Assembly: GCA_015490555.1 (NCBI GenBank)
Contig: WFXO01000019.1
Location: 1-32,349, forward strand
Origin: Caldifarciminota bacterium
GTDB lineage: Bacteria > Hydrothermota > Hydrothermia > WGAB01
Reading direction: 5' to 3'
Length of the DNA: 32,349 nucleotides
A model generated the notes under the pieces. The model saw only the letters and a list, made by a program, of their open reading frames with translations. It ran no database searches and was not told where the DNA came from. Below, piece by piece: positions 16,074 through 30,509 of the stretch; the first letter of the stretch is position 1; each line of letters opens with the position of its first letter. A program made the translations under genes and the position numbers.

Positions 16074-16871
16074 ATGCGGAGACCCTACAGTCAAATCTTT
16101 CTCAAAGACAAAAACATCCTCCAAAAGATCCTCCGACATGTAGAGTGCCCTCCCTCCCTTCCGATCTTAGAGATCGGGCCTGGAGAAGGGGATCTCACCA
16201 GAGTGCTCTTGGATCACGGGTTTCGAGTCATCGCAGTGGAAATCGACGTCCGGATGGTCCAACGACTCGAGGAGACCTTTGAATCCTTCCTCCAAACTCG
16301 GCAACTCCAGTTGATCCATGCGGATTTTCTGAGGGTTCCGTGGCCGGATCTCCTGGCCCATGCAGACCATGGAGAGATGTGTGTGGTTTCCAACATCCCG
16401 TATGCCGTGACCGGCCCGATCCTGGAGCGGCTCGTGGAAGCCGCGCGATGGTTGCCCCGCGTCTACCTTACGGTCCAGTGGGAGGTCGGCCAGCGGATCG
16501 TGGCGTCTCCCGGCTCGAAAACCTACGGGGCCCTCTCGGTATGGGTCCAGACCGTTTACATCCCGCGCTTGTTATTCAAGATCAAGCGGACGAGTTTCTG
16601 GCCTGTGCCGGAGGTGGATTCCGCCTTTGTCGCCTGGACACGCCGAGATCCACCCCAGGTCCCTTACGCTGAACAGCCGACCTTTTTTGCGTGGGTCCGG
16701 AAACTCTTCCAATTCCGGCGGAAGACGCTCCGTCGGATCCTTCGGGACCTGGGGGTTCTCTCGTATGTCGAGCCTGTGTTAGATGAGTCCATCCTTCAAA
16801 AACGTCCCGAAGAACTGGATATCCCTACCTTCTACCGCCTTTTCCGCATCCACGCCTCGGAATCCCGTTAG
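16074..16871 (+). CDS. ksgA: 16S rRNA (A1518/A1519) dimethyltransferase KsgA
   Basis: SAM-dependent methyltransferase that makes the two N6,N6-dimethyladenosines near the 3' end of 16S rRNA, a late check in small-subunit assembly. 265 residues, a normal length. Motifs: 'YSQIFLKDKNILQKIL' (the N-terminal QNFL-type region), SAM motif I 'LEIGPGEGDLT', acidic motif II 'AVEID', and the catalytic 'NIPYAVTGPIL' (usual NLPY). The C-terminal helical domain has 'FQFRRKTLRRIL'. It starts 3 bp after the lamin-tail gene with no Shine-Dalgarno site, so it is cotranscribed and perhaps translated by re-initiation. Its TAG overlaps the convergent reverse gyrase-like gene's stop by 4 bp. Confidence 0.96.
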   Translation: MRRPYSQIFLKDKNILQKILRHVECPPSLPILEIGPGEGDLTRVLLDHGFRVIAVEIDVRMVQRLEETFESFLQTRQLQLIHADFLRVPWPDLLAHADHGEMCVVSNIPYAVTGPILERLVEAARWLPRVYLTVQWEVGQRIVASPGSKTYGALSVWVQTVYIPRLLFKIKRTSFWPVPEVDSAFVAWTRRDPPQVPYAEQPTFFAWVRKLFQFRRKTLRRILRDLGVLSYVEPVLDESILQKRPEELDIPTFYRLFRIHASESR

Positions 16872-19285
16872 AGTTCCGGGATCTCGAGATCTTCCAGGAT
16901 ATGCCGGGCTTCCGGGGTCAGGACAATCCCCGTATCCGTCCACTGGAGATAGGATCGGATCTGCCAAATGCTCTGGAGGGGGGAGACATCCGGGAGAATG
17001 TCGCAGGCGAGGCGGACCAACGTCCCAGCAGAAATCCCCCCGGCGTGCTCTCTGCGTCGTCGTTCGATCCGTGTGACGGTATACTGGCCTGTCGCCGGGA
17101 TCGAGCCCAATTTCAAGGGAACCAGCACATTGAACCCCATCTCGAGGATCTCGAAGGGCACGGCCTGGGTCTGGCTCCCCCATGGGGTCTGGATCTGGAT
17201 ACGGACGCGCCGGACCCGCGTCGGCCGAAGGAAGCCCGCAATCCAGCGGCGGAAGATACGATCGTAAAGATCGAGTCCCGAGGCCTTGAGCGGGAACCGC
17301 CTGCTCAAAAGAGCCAAGTCCTGCCGATCAATCGGCCGGGTCGTGAGAATTCCCGCCTCTTCAGGAGACTCCGTGCGAAGATAGGCTTCTCCCCACACGG
17401 ACCGGATGTATCGATGGGCCATCTCCCGGAAAAACGGGCCCACGGGGGTGTTTTGCCACGGGGTCGTGATCAGCCCCTGCTGATACAATTGCTGGAGGTT
17501 CTGGAGTTGTTCCTTCAAGAGGGCCTCTGTGTGTGCCTGGATCAGGCTCGGGAGCGTGTGGGGAGGCGGTGGGTTGATCTCGACCTCCTCGATCTCCGTG
17601 GTGATTTGGATCTCGTGCCTCCGGTTCTCTGGATGCTCCTCTTCTTCGGGCAGGGGGAACTCAAAGAAGAGCCCATCGACCACCACCCGCACCCGAGGGC
17701 CGGCCTCTTTCGGCCTCTGGGCCTCAATCTCGCGGAGCAGTTCATAAAGGCGGGGGTCCGTCAAATGGAGCGGACTCTGTGTCGCAAGGGATTTTGCACG
17801 TCGTTCCGCTCGAATATGGAGATGGATCCGATCCATCAATCGCTGTGTCTGCTGGGGCTCCTCCAACGGCTCAAAATCCAGAGAGTAGAGATTGGTAAAC
17901 CGAAGGACCTTGATACGGCCTCCATAAGGGCGGGCGATCGCAGCAAGGAGGACCGCCTGACATAGGAACCCCTCATCCGTCATCACGGTGATCCGAGGAT
18001 ATCGTCGAAAGAGTCTCCGTAAACGGGGAAACCGTTCCGGATCGGGGACAATGGTAGAGCCCTGAATGTGGAAAACCGGAGGGAGTCGAAGGAGGGTCAG
18101 CGGTCCCAGATTGCCCACACCTTCGAAGACGGTGAAGCCGGCGGCACGCCGCTCCCAAAGGTGGGTAAACCCCAGGTCTCGTCCGGTGGGCCCATGGTCG
18201 GGCAGGACCAACAGGGTGTGGGTGTCCCGTAAAGGGGCAGGATCTGGGAGTTGACGGAGCACGTGGCCGAAGGGATGGAGGGCCCGATCGAGCAGGCGGG
18301 CCTCGCGCTCTGAGATCGCCAGCGCCAGGCAAGCCTTCACACGGGGGTGTTGGGCCTCTTGAACCGCTTGAAGGAATTGGGAGACATCCGCCACTTGAAG
18401 CGAGTGGTCTCGGAGAACCCCTGCATTCCGGAGCCGGCGCTGGATTGCCGGATCCAAAAGGGATTCGGTCAACGTTCGACGAATTCGCTGGATGACCTCG
18501 TCTGGGGGCTCCGGTAAGCGGACCAGGGCCTGGTACAGAGGCCGAAAGGACGCAGGCAAAAAGGGAAGTAGTTGATAGAGGATGGATGCCAACACTTCGG
18601 CGTCGGCCGGGATCTGTTCCGGCCGAAATCGGAGTCCTGGAAAAGTGAGGGTCCGACTCACCCGTTCCCTTTCCCCTCCGTCGGCTCCCAGGACCTGCGC
18701 GCCGGGGATAACCTGATAGGGGAACTTGGTCACCGCGTGGATCAGAAGTCCGCCATGCTCTTTGGCCTCTTCCAGAGCGGGAAGGGGAGGGAGCAGCCAG
18801 CCAATGAAACACCGGTAATTTCGAAAGTCCCAACGGGAGAGTTCCTCAGGTTGGGTGAGAACCCGAACCTCCCCGGCATCTGGCCGTCCCTGCAAGATCA
18901 AGGTTCGATCTGCTAAGAACTTCGAGGAAAGGACCCGATCTTGGTCCTGGGGGCGAACGCCTATGATCACGGGGCCCTTGTATCCCCCTGCCATCCAGAG
19001 GATAAAGTCCAATGGGCGATATTCGGGCAGGAGCGGGATCCGGATGGACTCTCCGTTGAGCACGGCCAGAGTCCACGGCTGCCAGGCCCGGGGTGGGGGC
19101 TCCCCTCGAATTTTCTCAAACCGGTCTAAGAGTCGGCGATAGGGCGCGGGCCAGGCCTTGGCGGCTTCGACCCGCTCCTCGTGGTCCTCACATTGCGGAC
19201 AGGGCATTCCAGCGAGAAACCGTGAGAGGCTTACGTCCCCTCCACACGCAAAACAGGCACGTTTCACCCTGATACGAGAGATCAT
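16868..19285 (-). CDS. Reverse gyrase homologue lacking all catalytic motifs (putative pseudoenzyme)
   Basis: From ATG 19285 (GGAGGG 5 nt upstream) this is an open 805-residue frame. The N terminus has the reverse gyrase zinc finger (C11, C14, C29, C32) and the 'F.K..G..P...Q.W' block before the helicase, but the Walker A site that should follow is 'IRIPLLPEY', with no GKT. The DEAD-box position is 'CFIGWL'. In the TOPRIM region (~355-460) the acidic DPDxEGE motif reads 'MTDEGFLCQA', keeping one Asp, and the first Glu is gone. The topoisomerase IA part (~570-805) aligns well ('NPPPPHT', 'GEAYLR', 'TRPIDRQDL', 'LYDRIFRRWIAG', 'NVLVPL'), yet the active-site 'GLITY.RTDS' is 'GLITTPWQNT', Thr608 for Tyr, and 'GIGRPSTYA' is 'DVSPLQSIW'. 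It cannot work as a topoisomerase. It ends the recF-dciA-gyrB run. Confidence 0.85.
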   Translation of the reverse strand: MISRIRVKRACFACGGDVSLSRFLAGMPCPQCEDHEERVEAAKAWPAPYRRLLDRFEKIRGEPPPRAWQPWTLAVLNGESIRIPLLPEYRPLDFILWMAGGYKGPVIIGVRPQDQDRVLSSKFLADRTLILQGRPDAGEVRVLTQPEELSRWDFRNYRCFIGWLLPPLPALEEAKEHGGLLIHAVTKFPYQVIPGAQVLGADGGERERVSRTLTFPGLRFRPEQIPADAEVLASILYQLLPFLPASFRPLYQALVRLPEPPDEVIQRIRRTLTESLLDPAIQRRLRNAGVLRDHSLQVADVSQFLQAVQEAQHPRVKACLALAISEREARLLDRALHPFGHVLRQLPDPAPLRDTHTLLVLPDHGPTGRDLGFTHLWERRAAGFTVFEGVGNLGPLTLLRLPPVFHIQGSTIVPDPERFPRLRRLFRRYPRITVMTDEGFLCQAVLLAAIARPYGGRIKVLRFTNLYSLDFEPLEEPQQTQRLMDRIHLHIRAERRAKSLATQSPLHLTDPRLYELLREIEAQRPKEAGPRVRVVVDGLFFEFPLPEEEEHPENRRHEIQITTEIEEVEINPPPPHTLPSLIQAHTEALLKEQLQNLQQLYQQGLITTPWQNTPVGPFFREMAHRYIRSVWGEAYLRTESPEEAGILTTRPIDRQDLALLSRRFPLKASGLDLYDRIFRRWIAGFLRPTRVRRVRIQIQTPWGSQTQAVPFEILEMGFNVLVPLKLGSIPATGQYTVTRIERRRREHAGGISAGTLVRLACDILPDVSPLQSIWQIRSYLQWTDTGIVLTPEARHILEDLEIPEL

Positions 19286-19310
19286 CGTGCCCTCCGGAGA
19301 GCAGGGGGGA

Positions 19311-20303
19311 TCATCCTTCCCTCTGCGTAGACTTGGACCACAAGGGCAACGTCTGGATCCGGATGCCCCAGTGCAAGAGGACGAGGGTTCCCATGACCGA
19401 AGGGACAACGATCCGGATCGCATGACTCAACAGCGCAAAGGAAAGGGCCAACTCCCGGGATAAGCCGAACGGTGTCAGACTGACGATGCAGGCATACTCA
19501 AAGACGCCGAGGTAGCCGGGTGCCGAGGGGAGCATGACGCTCAGATTGATGGCGACCATGGCCAGGAGGGTCACGGGCACAGGAGGAGAAACCCCTAAGG
19601 CCCAGAACGCGGCGTGGTAACTCCACCCCTCGAGTCCCCAGATCAACAATGTCAGGCCAGCCGTCCCCACAAGTTCACGAGGGGTCCTCAGGACCCGTAG
19701 CCCCCCGAAAAGTCCTTCGGCGATCCGAAGGAGCCAGAGCTGCCAACGTTGAGGCAGCCGTTGGATCAGCGCATCAAAGAGCCGCGACAAAGACGCGCGT
19801 CGCCAGTAAAGGAGGTAGTAGGCCGGGAAAATGCCGAAGAAGAGGACCGCACTCACAACGACCAGCGGACGAAGGACCCGGGGGAGGGGAACAAAAAGGA
19901 GTGCGACCACCGCAAAGCCCACGGTGGCCGCCCCATCAAAAAACCGTTCCAGTAGCACCGAGGAAAAGGCCGCACTCCGGGAAACCTCGGTTCGCTGTCC
20001 CAGAATCAATGCGCGTAAGACTTCTCCCAGGCGGGCGGGAAAGATGTTGTTGCCCAAGAACCCCAAAAGCAGGCTACCCAGAACCGGGCCATAGCGGAGC
20101 CGGGCAACAGGGCGGAGCATCCACTGCCACCGCAACCCCCGCAGGAAATAACTCACAAAATGGAGACTCGCTGCCAGGAGAAAGAGTCCGAGATGGGTCC
20201 GGGGGAGCAGATCGCGTAAGACCCCGAGATCGATTCCCCGGAAACTCAACACAAGGGCCACCACACTGACGGCCACACCGACCGCCGTGCGAACCCAAAC
20301 CAC
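19311..20303 (-). CDS. Flippase-like membrane protein (LPG synthase TM / UPF0104 family)
   Basis: A 330-residue polytopic membrane protein of the lysylphosphatidylglycerol-synthase transmembrane (AglD/UPF0104) family. Eight or so hydrophobic helices are present. Family signatures are 'LRGLRWQWML' and 'GFLGNNIFPARLGEVLRALIL', followed by 'SAAFSSVLLERFFDGA', plus 'PSAPGYLGVFEYACI' near the C terminus. Members act in lipid or polyisoprenoid-linked transport or lipid modification; the aminoacyl-transfer domain of true MprF is absent. GTG 20303 has AAGGAGGT 3 nt upstream, somewhat close. It lies 60 bp after the DUF4097-like gene and 25 bp before the reverse gyrase-like gene, so it belongs to the same leftward unit; a functional link to DNA topology is not evident. 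Confidence 0.88.
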   Translation of the reverse strand: MVWVRTAVGVAVSVVALVLSFRGIDLGVLRDLLPRTHLGLFLLAASLHFVSYFLRGLRWQWMLRPVARLRYGPVLGSLLLGFLGNNIFPARLGEVLRALILGQRTEVSRSAAFSSVLLERFFDGAATVGFAVVALLFVPLPRVLRPLVVVSAVLFFGIFPAYYLLYWRRASLSRLFDALIQRLPQRWQLWLLRIAEGLFGGLRVLRTPRELVGTAGLTLLIWGLEGWSYHAAFWALGVSPPVPVTLLAMVAINLSVMLPSAPGYLGVFEYACIVSLTPFGLSRELALSFALLSHAIRIVVPSVMGTLVLLHWGIRIQTLPLWSKSTQREG

Positions 20304-20363
20304 GTTACCTCCTTGGGGTTTTCAGACAGAGATGAAGCAATGGATTCCGGCTGGACATGGTGG

Positions 20364-24315
<3,952 letters not shown>

Positions 24316-24324
24316 CTTGGGCGA

Positions 24325-24353
24325 ATTTTACAGGATTCTCCTGGAAAAGTCAA
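24325..24353 (-). promoter_or_regulatory. Promoter of the recF-dciA-gyrB run
   Basis: Minus strand TTGACT, 17 bp, TAAAAT, ending 9 nt before the recF ATG. It is the only strong promoter I see for the six-gene leftward run, although internal promoters cannot be excluded. Confidence 0.85.
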
Positions 24354-24519
24354 TGAATTTTGCACCCCAACCCCATAAACTCCGCATTTGTTAAACTGGG
24401 GAATTGTTCAAGAAAAAATCACTACTTGGTTTGTAGCATATTGTGTCCATGTATTTTCCTGGCTCCCAGCGAGTTATTTGTGTAGGAATTTTATCTTGCC
24501 AAAAAGTTTTTGTGGGTTC

Positions 24520-24549
24520 TTGACAGGGGGGGCATCGAGGGCATAAGGT
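24520..24549 (+). promoter_or_regulatory. Promoter of the PorV-like barrel gene
   Basis: TTGACA, 18 bp, TAAGGT. The predicted start at ~24556 leaves a ~12-nt leader that contains GGAAGG before ATG 24568. Confidence 0.65.
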
Positions 24550-24567
24550 AGCAATGGAAGGTGGCGC

Positions 24568-25326
24568 ATGGGGATTGCTTGGGTACTAATCGCAGGGCTG
24601 TTGGGTCTCTTTGAAGACCTCTACTTAGAGCCGGAGGTGTTGGCAGGCCATCTGCTGACCTTGGAGGGCTCCCCGAATGCCGTCTTCTATCAGCCGGCTC
24701 TGCTGGGGAGTGCAACCACATTGGCTGTCATGGGGAGTCAGCCTTTCGGGATGGCAGGGGTGACCTACGCACGTCTGGCACTCTCGAGTCATCGGTGGGG
24801 GTGGGGAGTCACCACGCTCCGGGCCGATGCTTACCAAGAAGTCTCCCTTCATGGGGGACGGGCTTTTCAGTGGTCGAAAGGCCGTTTTGGGGTCGCGCTG
24901 TGGGGGCTCCAACTTCGGGCGGGATTGGAGGACCGAAGAGTTCTGGGATGGGATGTGGGATCGGCCACCACTCTCCGGGGGTTCCACCTGGCTCTCCGGC
25001 TCCGGGCTGGTCTCTGGCCAGGCTGGTTCTGGCGATCGTTTCCCTTACGCCTAGCCCTTTCCTCCAAAATCGGCATCAATCCTACCGTCGCCCTGGATGT
25101 AGAATTCGAGGAAGGCTATGAACCGGAATGGCGACTCTCCGCACTCTATACAATGACCCCGCTTTTGACCGTGGGGACAGGTCTCAGTCTGTCCCCACCC
25201 CAATGGACCCTCCTGATGGCGCTATCCCTTTCCCCGGAAATCCTCTATGCGGTGAGGGTCCACCCATACCTTGGGCTAACCCATGCCCTCGAGATCCGTT
25301 GGTCACCGTTCGGACGGGTTCGATGA
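24568..25326 (+). CDS. PorV/UPF0164-like outer-membrane barrel protein
   Basis: A 252-residue protein with a short signal peptide ('MGIAWVLIAGLLGLFEDL') and a run of alternating amphipathic beta strands. The early 'SPNAVFYQPALLGS' block resembles the 'NPA.L' segment that marks PorV/PorQ/UPF0164-type outer-membrane proteins, after which Gly- and aromatic-rich strands repeat to the end ('WGWGVTTLRA', 'LHLAL'-type strands). PorV-type proteins work with the type IX machinery that matches the sorting domains elsewhere in this window, but the resemblance is of fold rather than a firm assignment. The 3' end overlaps the convergent kinase gene by 24 bp. Confidence 0.7.
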   Translation: MGIAWVLIAGLLGLFEDLYLEPEVLAGHLLTLEGSPNAVFYQPALLGSATTLAVMGSQPFGMAGVTYARLALSSHRWGWGVTTLRADAYQEVSLHGGRAFQWSKGRFGVALWGLQLRAGLEDRRVLGWDVGSATTLRGFHLALRLRAGLWPGWFWRSFPLRLALSSKIGINPTVALDVEFEEGYEPEWRLSALYTMTPLLTVGTGLSLSPPQWTLLMALSLSPEILYAVRVHPYLGLTHALEIRWSPFGRVR

Positions 25327-28300
25327 ACCGCCGGGTTTCCCCAACGCCTGTTGGAGGGCTCGGACCAGATCCTGCAGCGTGAACGGCTTGGGGATAAACC
25401 CCACGATCCCCTCTTCCGGTACCTCTTGCGGACTCTCAACGGAATAGCCACTGAGGAGAATGCCCCGGAGATCCTTTTTCAACTTCCGGAGTTTGCGAAA
25501 CAACTCCACCCCGCTCATCTTGGGCATGGTATAGTCTGAGAAAACCACCTGGATCCGATCCGCGGCCTCTTGGAAGACCTTAAGGGCCTTTTCGGGATCA
25601 TTGACCGCCAACACCCGGAGGCCTAAGGACTCCAGCATCAATTTGCCGACATCTAAAACCGCAGGTTCGTCGTCTACAAAGAGCACCCAGGCTCCTTCGG
25701 GCTCAAACGAAATCTCTTCAGAAATCGGCTCTTCTGGCTTCTCCTCCGAAGGGACGGGCCCTTCATACCAGGGCAAATAGATCCGGAAGGTGGTTCCCTT
25801 CCCCACCTCACTCTCAACGTCAATATATCCCTTGTGTTGGCGGACAATTCCATAGACCTGTGAAAGGCCCAGACCGGTCCCTTTACCAAAGGGTTTGGTT
25901 GAGAAGAAGGGCTCAAAAATGCGTCTTCGAACTTCGGGTGGGATCCCTTTGCCGGTATCCGTGACCTCCAGAACAACCCACTTCCCTGGCCGCATCCCGG
26001 GATACCGGGGGGTCGCGTCCGGAGCGACCTCTATGGGGTAGAGCCGGAAGGTCAGGGCCCCGCCGGTCGGCATGGCGTCACGGGCGTTGATGGCCAAATT
26101 GGTGATCATCCGCTGGAGTGCAGCGGGGCTTCCTAAGACAGGATAAGGCCCAGAACCTAACTCGGTCCGAATTTCGATACTTTCTGGTAAAATCCGATTC
26201 AACAGGGCCAGTGTGTCTAAAAGTTGAGCCTTCAGATCTAAGGGTCGGGTTTCTGCGGTGGTCTTCCGGCTGAAGTCCAAGAGTCTGCGGACCAATTCTG
26301 CGGCGCGGCCGCTTTGTTCAACAATCACATCGGCGGCCTCTTCCACGGAGGAGGGAATCTCGGGATCGCGACGGATCATTTCGGCGTATCCCACGATCGC
26401 CTGAAGGATATTATTGAAGTCATGGGCGATCCCGGCCGCCAACTGGCCCACCGCGGCCAGTCGATCCTGTTCTTGGATCCGTCGTTGGAGCTCCCGGGCC
26501 TCTGTGACGTCCCGCAGCACCAGAATCCAGCCCTGCTTTTTCTCTTCCAGGTTCACGCGCTTGACCGCAATCTCAAAAATCTTTCTCTCCGGTTCGCGAA
26601 TTTGGATCTCCTGCCAGCGTCCCTCCATGTGCGGGCGCAGTAACTCCTGGATGGGGATTTCCCCGACACGCAGGAGCCGCCCATCGGTATGGATCTCACC
26701 AATCTGTTGGATGATTTCGCGGCCGAGGGCATTGCCCAAAAGGACGCGATGCTCGGCATCCAGGAGAACCATCCCCTCTGGCATCTGTTCCAAAACTTGT
26801 TCTAAGCGCTCTCTGCCTGTGCGTTCCAATGCCAACAAACGTTCGGTGGTCCTCGCGATCAACCAAGCAAGGGTATAAAGAGTACGGGCAACATCCTCCG
26901 GGATCTCCCGGGGTTCTTCTAATGCAAGTACCAAGGCCCCGGTCGTTCCTTCATCGCCGGTCAGAGGAACGGAAAAGATGGTCTGTAAAGTTTTCACGGC
27001 AGGCTTTGTGGCGTCGTAGTCCGGGGCTTCTTCGAGAGTGATGGGAATCTCCGCAGGCTTGCGGCCCTCGGGGAGAAACAGAGACCCATAAGAACGAAGT
27101 ACATAAGCCTTTAAGTCATCTATCTGCTGTTGGGAAACCACGCGGCGAATGTATGCGGAGCCGCGGATTGCTCCATCCGTTGGCAAGAACAGCATAAAGA
27201 TGTCGTAGGGGACCAAATGACGGACATTTTCCGCAAGCACACGGGTGAGTTCTTCCAGCGTTAAAACCCGGCTGAGTTCCTGGGCGACATGGAAGAGGAC
27301 CTGCAGTTCCTGGGTCCGGCGTTTGACCTGAACTTCGAGATCCTGAGCGAGGGTCTCTAAGCGGTGAGCATAAGCATGAATTTCCTCATTGAGCACAGCC
27401 TGTGCTGCGAGTTCGGCCACGTGGCGGACAAAATCGATTTCATCTTCCTCCCACCCTCTCGGACCCTCTCGCTGCCCTACACTGAGAACACCCCAGACCT
27501 TCCCACGAACGCGGATCGGGATCTCCAAAACCGCTTGAATTCCCGCCTGCTTCCACTGAGCCTCGTAGAAGTCTTTTAAGTCGGCGATTTGGTCCACTGA
27601 GGAGGCAACGATCCCCAAACCCCGCAGAATCCGTTGCTGATACTCCGGAAATTCCGCCAGAGATCGGGTCTCTGGAACTTCTATGTTGTCTCCTCGAGTA
27701 ACGTAAGTCAAACGATGCAACACCTTTTTACGTGCATCGTACTCCCAGAAACTGACGATATCTGCTTCTAAGACATCGAGAATCTGTTGGGCCAAGGTTT
27801 GAAAGCCACGGCGGACCTTGCCCTCTGTGAGGTCAGGATGTTTCATCATCTCCAGAAGGGCCTCTTGCTGCTTCCGGATGCGTTGAAGGCGACTTTCCTG
27901 GGCCTGTTCGGCCAGGACTTTCTGCGTGACGTCCCGACCGGTGGAGACAAAATGCGTGATTCGACCTTGGCGATCTTTCACGGGAATAATCTTCTGATCC
28001 TCGTAAAACAGGGTGCCGTCCTTTTTACGATTGACAAACAACGCATGGAAGGGCCTGCCTCCCAGGATGGTGTCCCAGAGTTCACGGTAAAACTCCGGAG
28101 GATGTTCCCCGGACTTCAGGATGCTAGGAGTCTTCCCCAGAACCTCCTCTCGGGAATACCCGGTGACCTCCTCAAATTCTTGATTCACATAAGTGATTCG
28201 CCCCTCTGGAGTAGTGATCACAATGATATCCCCCGATTGTTCTAACGCCAAAGAGAGTGTTTGGATCCTTTCCTGGGAACGTGCTCGATGGATGGCCAGG

Positions 28301-30273
28301 GCGACATGCTCAGCGAAGGACCACGCGCTCCTCAACTCCTCCTCTGTCCACTCACGGGGGGTGGTGTAATACAGAACAAATTTACCGATGAGTTGTCCTT
28401 CAAAAGCCAAGGGGAGGAAGATTAAAGAGCGGATACCTTCCTTTTGGAGGGCTGGCAAAAAGGGTTTCAAAGACTCCTCTTTGAGGACATCCGAGATGAC
28501 AAGGGGCTGGTAGTCTGAAGTGGTTTCAGCCCATGGACTATGCCCTTCGGTAATCTTCCGATAGGCCTCCGAGAGGCCATGCCAGGCTTTCCAGCGCATG
28601 ACACCGGTGTCATCCACGACCAGAATGCCCGCATAATCACACCCGAAGATTCGCATGGCCCCGCGAAGGGCGAGTTGGAACACCTCGGAAAGCGAGACTC
28701 CTCGGACCAAAGCATGGGAGATCGCATAGAGGGTTTCCAGCCGTTCCCATTGAATCCGGGCCTCCTCCTCCGCACGTTTCTGTGCGGTAATGTCCCGGAT
28801 CATCCCCTCATAATAGGCAATTTGTCCTTGCTCGTTGAAAATGGCACGGACCGATTCGCTCACCCAGATCACCTGACCGTCATACCGTTTGAGGCGGAGT
28901 TCGATGTCTTGGACAACTCCTTTTTCCTCCACCTCACGCCGCCAGCGTTCACGATCCTCGGGAGAAAGATAGTGATTCTGGACAGGCGTTTTGAGTAGAG
29001 TTTCCTTATCCGGATACCCCAGCATTTCTACGAGCGCCGGGTTGGCTTCCAAGAGTCGACCGTCGGGGGTGGAGCGGAAGATCCCTACGGGCACGTGATC
29101 AAATAGGTCTTGATATCGTTGACGGGCTTGCTGGATTTCTTGGATTCGTTGTTCTCGCTCGAGGATCCACGCAATCTGCTGACTGTAAATTTCTGCCAAT
29201 TCGATCTCCTCTTTGCGGAAGGTGCGAGGCTTATTTCTATATAGCGTCAGCGCTCCCAAGATTCCTTGCTGCCAAATGACGGGAGCAACCAGAAGAGTCC
29301 GAATTCCTTCTTGTTTGACCGCTTCGTGAAATTCGGGAAGATGTTGAGTGATGGGATCATATAAAAGGTCTCGGATGAGGACCACCCGTCGCTCCCTGAG
29401 GGCCCGGCTGCCCGGCACCCGGTCCTGATATTTCAGAAGTACCCGGATATACGCATCAGAAAGTCCAATGGTTTGACTTGCCGCAAGGGTCCCCTGACGG
29501 GGATTAAAGAGGTAAATCGCTCCCCGATCCGCATCTAAGATCTCCATGGCGCGCTGCAGGACTTGACGGAGCAACGAAGAGAAATCCTCTGTCTTCGACA
29601 CATTCTGAATAGCCCATAGGACGGCTTCGCGTTGGATGAGGGCCCGGTGCAAGTGGCGAAGCAAAAAGAGGCCCGTGAGTCCGATGCCAAAAAGCGCCCA
29701 TAAAAGCCAGTTCACCGTGAGCAGTCGATCATGGTAGCGCCGTGCCAGATTCCGGACCCTTTCCTCCTCTGCTGAAATGGTTCGGTCCAGGGACAGCAGT
29801 GGAAGGTTGACGTCATTGAGTGCAGAGAGGAGTCGCTGAAGGGTCTGTGAATTCCTGGGCGGGGTTGGTGGTAACTTTGAGATCGCCTCCTTAAACTTCC
29901 ACCAGGCTCGCGCCAACTCCGTCTCTGAACGGATGGCTTCTGAAGACCGGTATCGAGCCTCAGTGAGTCCTCTAAATTCCTTTTCAAAACGAACCAAATG
30001 GGTAGGAATCCGAGCATATGCCAGGGAATCCGCAAAACCAATTCCCTGCACGAGGTCCTGTACCAGGGCATCATGAAGAATGGTCAATTGAAGAACATGA
30101 TCGTATTGCTTGGCCAGGTCCTCAACCTGTAAATTCACTCGTTGCTCTTGATAAATCAACCAACTTCCTATAATCCCTAATGGCACAATCACCGCCAGTA
30201 AAATTCCTAAGCCCCAGGTGGTAAGGGCTCGGATGGGCCTTCTGGGGAGAATTTCCTGCAGGCGGGGGGTCAT
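25303..30273 (-). CDS. Large hybrid sensor histidine kinase (multi-GAF/PAS, with receiver)
   Basis: A 1656-residue hybrid kinase. TM1 is at ~18-41, a ~140-residue outside domain follows, and TM2 is at ~185-206. Cytoplasmic modules in order, by pattern: GAF ~225-375, PAS ~385-500, GAF ~525-665, PAS ~670-785, GAF ~815-960, GAF ~990-1145, PAS ~1155-1260. Then HisKA with the phospho-accepting His1284 ('[10 protein letters not shown]'), HATPase with N box '[11 protein letters not shown]', G1 'DTGKGI' and G2 'GTGLGL', and a receiver with Asp1580 ('[12 protein letters not shown]') and its acidic pocket 'VDDE'. It should pass phosphate to its own receiver or onward. No response regulator with an output domain is adjacent. 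The start lies 7 nt after a TATCTT box. Confidence 0.95.
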   Translation of the reverse strand: MTPRLQEILPRRPIRALTTWGLGILLAVIVPLGIIGSWLIYQEQRVNLQVEDLAKQYDHVLQLTILHDALVQDLVQGIGFADSLAYARIPTHLVRFEKEFRGLTEARYRSSEAIRSETELARAWWKFKEAISKLPPTPPRNSQTLQRLLSALNDVNLPLLSLDRTISAEEERVRNLARRYHDRLLTVNWLLWALFGIGLTGLFLLRHLHRALIQREAVLWAIQNVSKTEDFSSLLRQVLQRAMEILDADRGAIYLFNPRQGTLAASQTIGLSDAYIRVLLKYQDRVPGSRALRERRVVLIRDLLYDPITQHLPEFHEAVKQEGIRTLLVAPVIWQQGILGALTLYRNKPRTFRKEEIELAEIYSQQIAWILEREQRIQEIQQARQRYQDLFDHVPVGIFRSTPDGRLLEANPALVEMLGYPDKETLLKTPVQNHYLSPEDRERWRREVEEKGVVQDIELRLKRYDGQVIWVSESVRAIFNEQGQIAYYEGMIRDITAQKRAEEEARIQWERLETLYAISHALVRGVSLSEVFQLALRGAMRIFGCDYAGILVVDDTGVMRWKAWHGLSEAYRKITEGHSPWAETTSDYQPLVISDVLKEESLKPFLPALQKEGIRSLIFLPLAFEGQLIGKFVLYYTTPREWTEEELRSAWSFAEHVALAIHRARSQERIQTLSLALEQSGDIIVITTPEGRITYVNQEFEEVTGYSREEVLGKTPSILKSGEHPPEFYRELWDTILGGRPFHALFVNRKKDGTLFYEDQKIIPVKDRQGRITHFVSTGRDVTQKVLAEQAQESRLQRIRKQQEALLEMMKHPDLTEGKVRRGFQTLAQQILDVLEADIVSFWEYDARKKVLHRLTYVTRGDNIEVPETRSLAEFPEYQQRILRGLGIVASSVDQIADLKDFYEAQWKQAGIQAVLEIPIRVRGKVWGVLSVGQREGPRGWEEDEIDFVRHVAELAAQAVLNEEIHAYAHRLETLAQDLEVQVKRRTQELQVLFHVAQELSRVLTLEELTRVLAENVRHLVPYDIFMLFLPTDGAIRGSAYIRRVVSQQQIDDLKAYVLRSYGSLFLPEGRKPAEIPITLEEAPDYDATKPAVKTLQTIFSVPLTGDEGTTGALVLALEEPREIPEDVARTLYTLAWLIARTTERLLALERTGRERLEQVLEQMPEGMVLLDAEHRVLLGNALGREIIQQIGEIHTDGRLLRVGEIPIQELLRPHMEGRWQEIQIREPERKIFEIAVKRVNLEEKKQGWILVLRDVTEARELQRRIQEQDRLAAVGQLAAGIAHDFNNILQAIVGYAEMIRRDPEIPSSVEEAADVIVEQSGRAAELVRRLLDFSRKTTAETRPLDLKAQLLDTLALLNRILPESIEIRTELGSGPYPVLGSPAALQRMITNLAINARDAMPTGGALTFRLYPIEVAPDATPRYPGMRPGKWVVLEVTDTGKGIPPEVRRRIFEPFFSTKPFGKGTGLGLSQVYGIVRQHKGYIDVESEVGKGTTFRIYLPWYEGPVPSEEKPEEPISEEISFEPEGAWVLFVDDEPAVLDVGKLMLESLGLRVLAVNDPEKALKVFQEAADRIQVVFSDYTMPKMSGVELFRKLRKLKKDLRGILLSGYSVESPQEVPEEGIVGFIPKPFTLQDLVRALQQALGKPGGSSNPSER

Positions 30274-30280
30274 GATTTAA

Positions 30281-30286
30281 AAGATA
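30281..30286 (-). promoter_or_regulatory. Possible -10 box of the kinase gene
   Basis: TATCTT on the minus strand, 7 nt before the ATG at 30273, the same geometry as murJ. No good -35 is found at 16-18 bp, so this is the weakest of the set. Confidence 0.35.
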
Positions 30287-30471
30287 TCCAGAGTCCCAAC
30301 ATGGAAACCTTTAGATTGAGCGTGTTCCTGCAGAAAAACTCATTGTACAACCGTGTCCCTTTATAACCCATTTCTATCCTTCCGGACCATCTTATCTCTT
30401 TTTTCCCAAGGCCACATTGTAGCAGAGGTGGACCGTGCTGTCAACCCCATCAGACACTCGAGGATATACAG

Positions 30472-30500
30472 TTGCAGGGACTGAGGGTGTGCCATAACAT
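30472..30500 (+). promoter_or_regulatory. Promoter of the BamD-like lipoprotein gene
   Basis: TTGCAG, 17 bp, TAACAT, ending 9 nt before ATG 30510. The GGGGGG in the gap could act as a poor ribosome site, but the spacing predicts a leader of at most ~3 nt. Confidence 0.7.
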
Positions 30501-30509
30501 TGGGGGGCT

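Noticed and set aside
16901-18833. Long ORFs on both strands (354 and 286 aa)
   Set aside because: Shadows of the reverse gyrase-like gene produced by GC-rich codons.
16868-19285. Active reverse gyrase
   Set aside because: No Walker A, no TOPRIM acid cluster and no active-site Tyr in the expected places.
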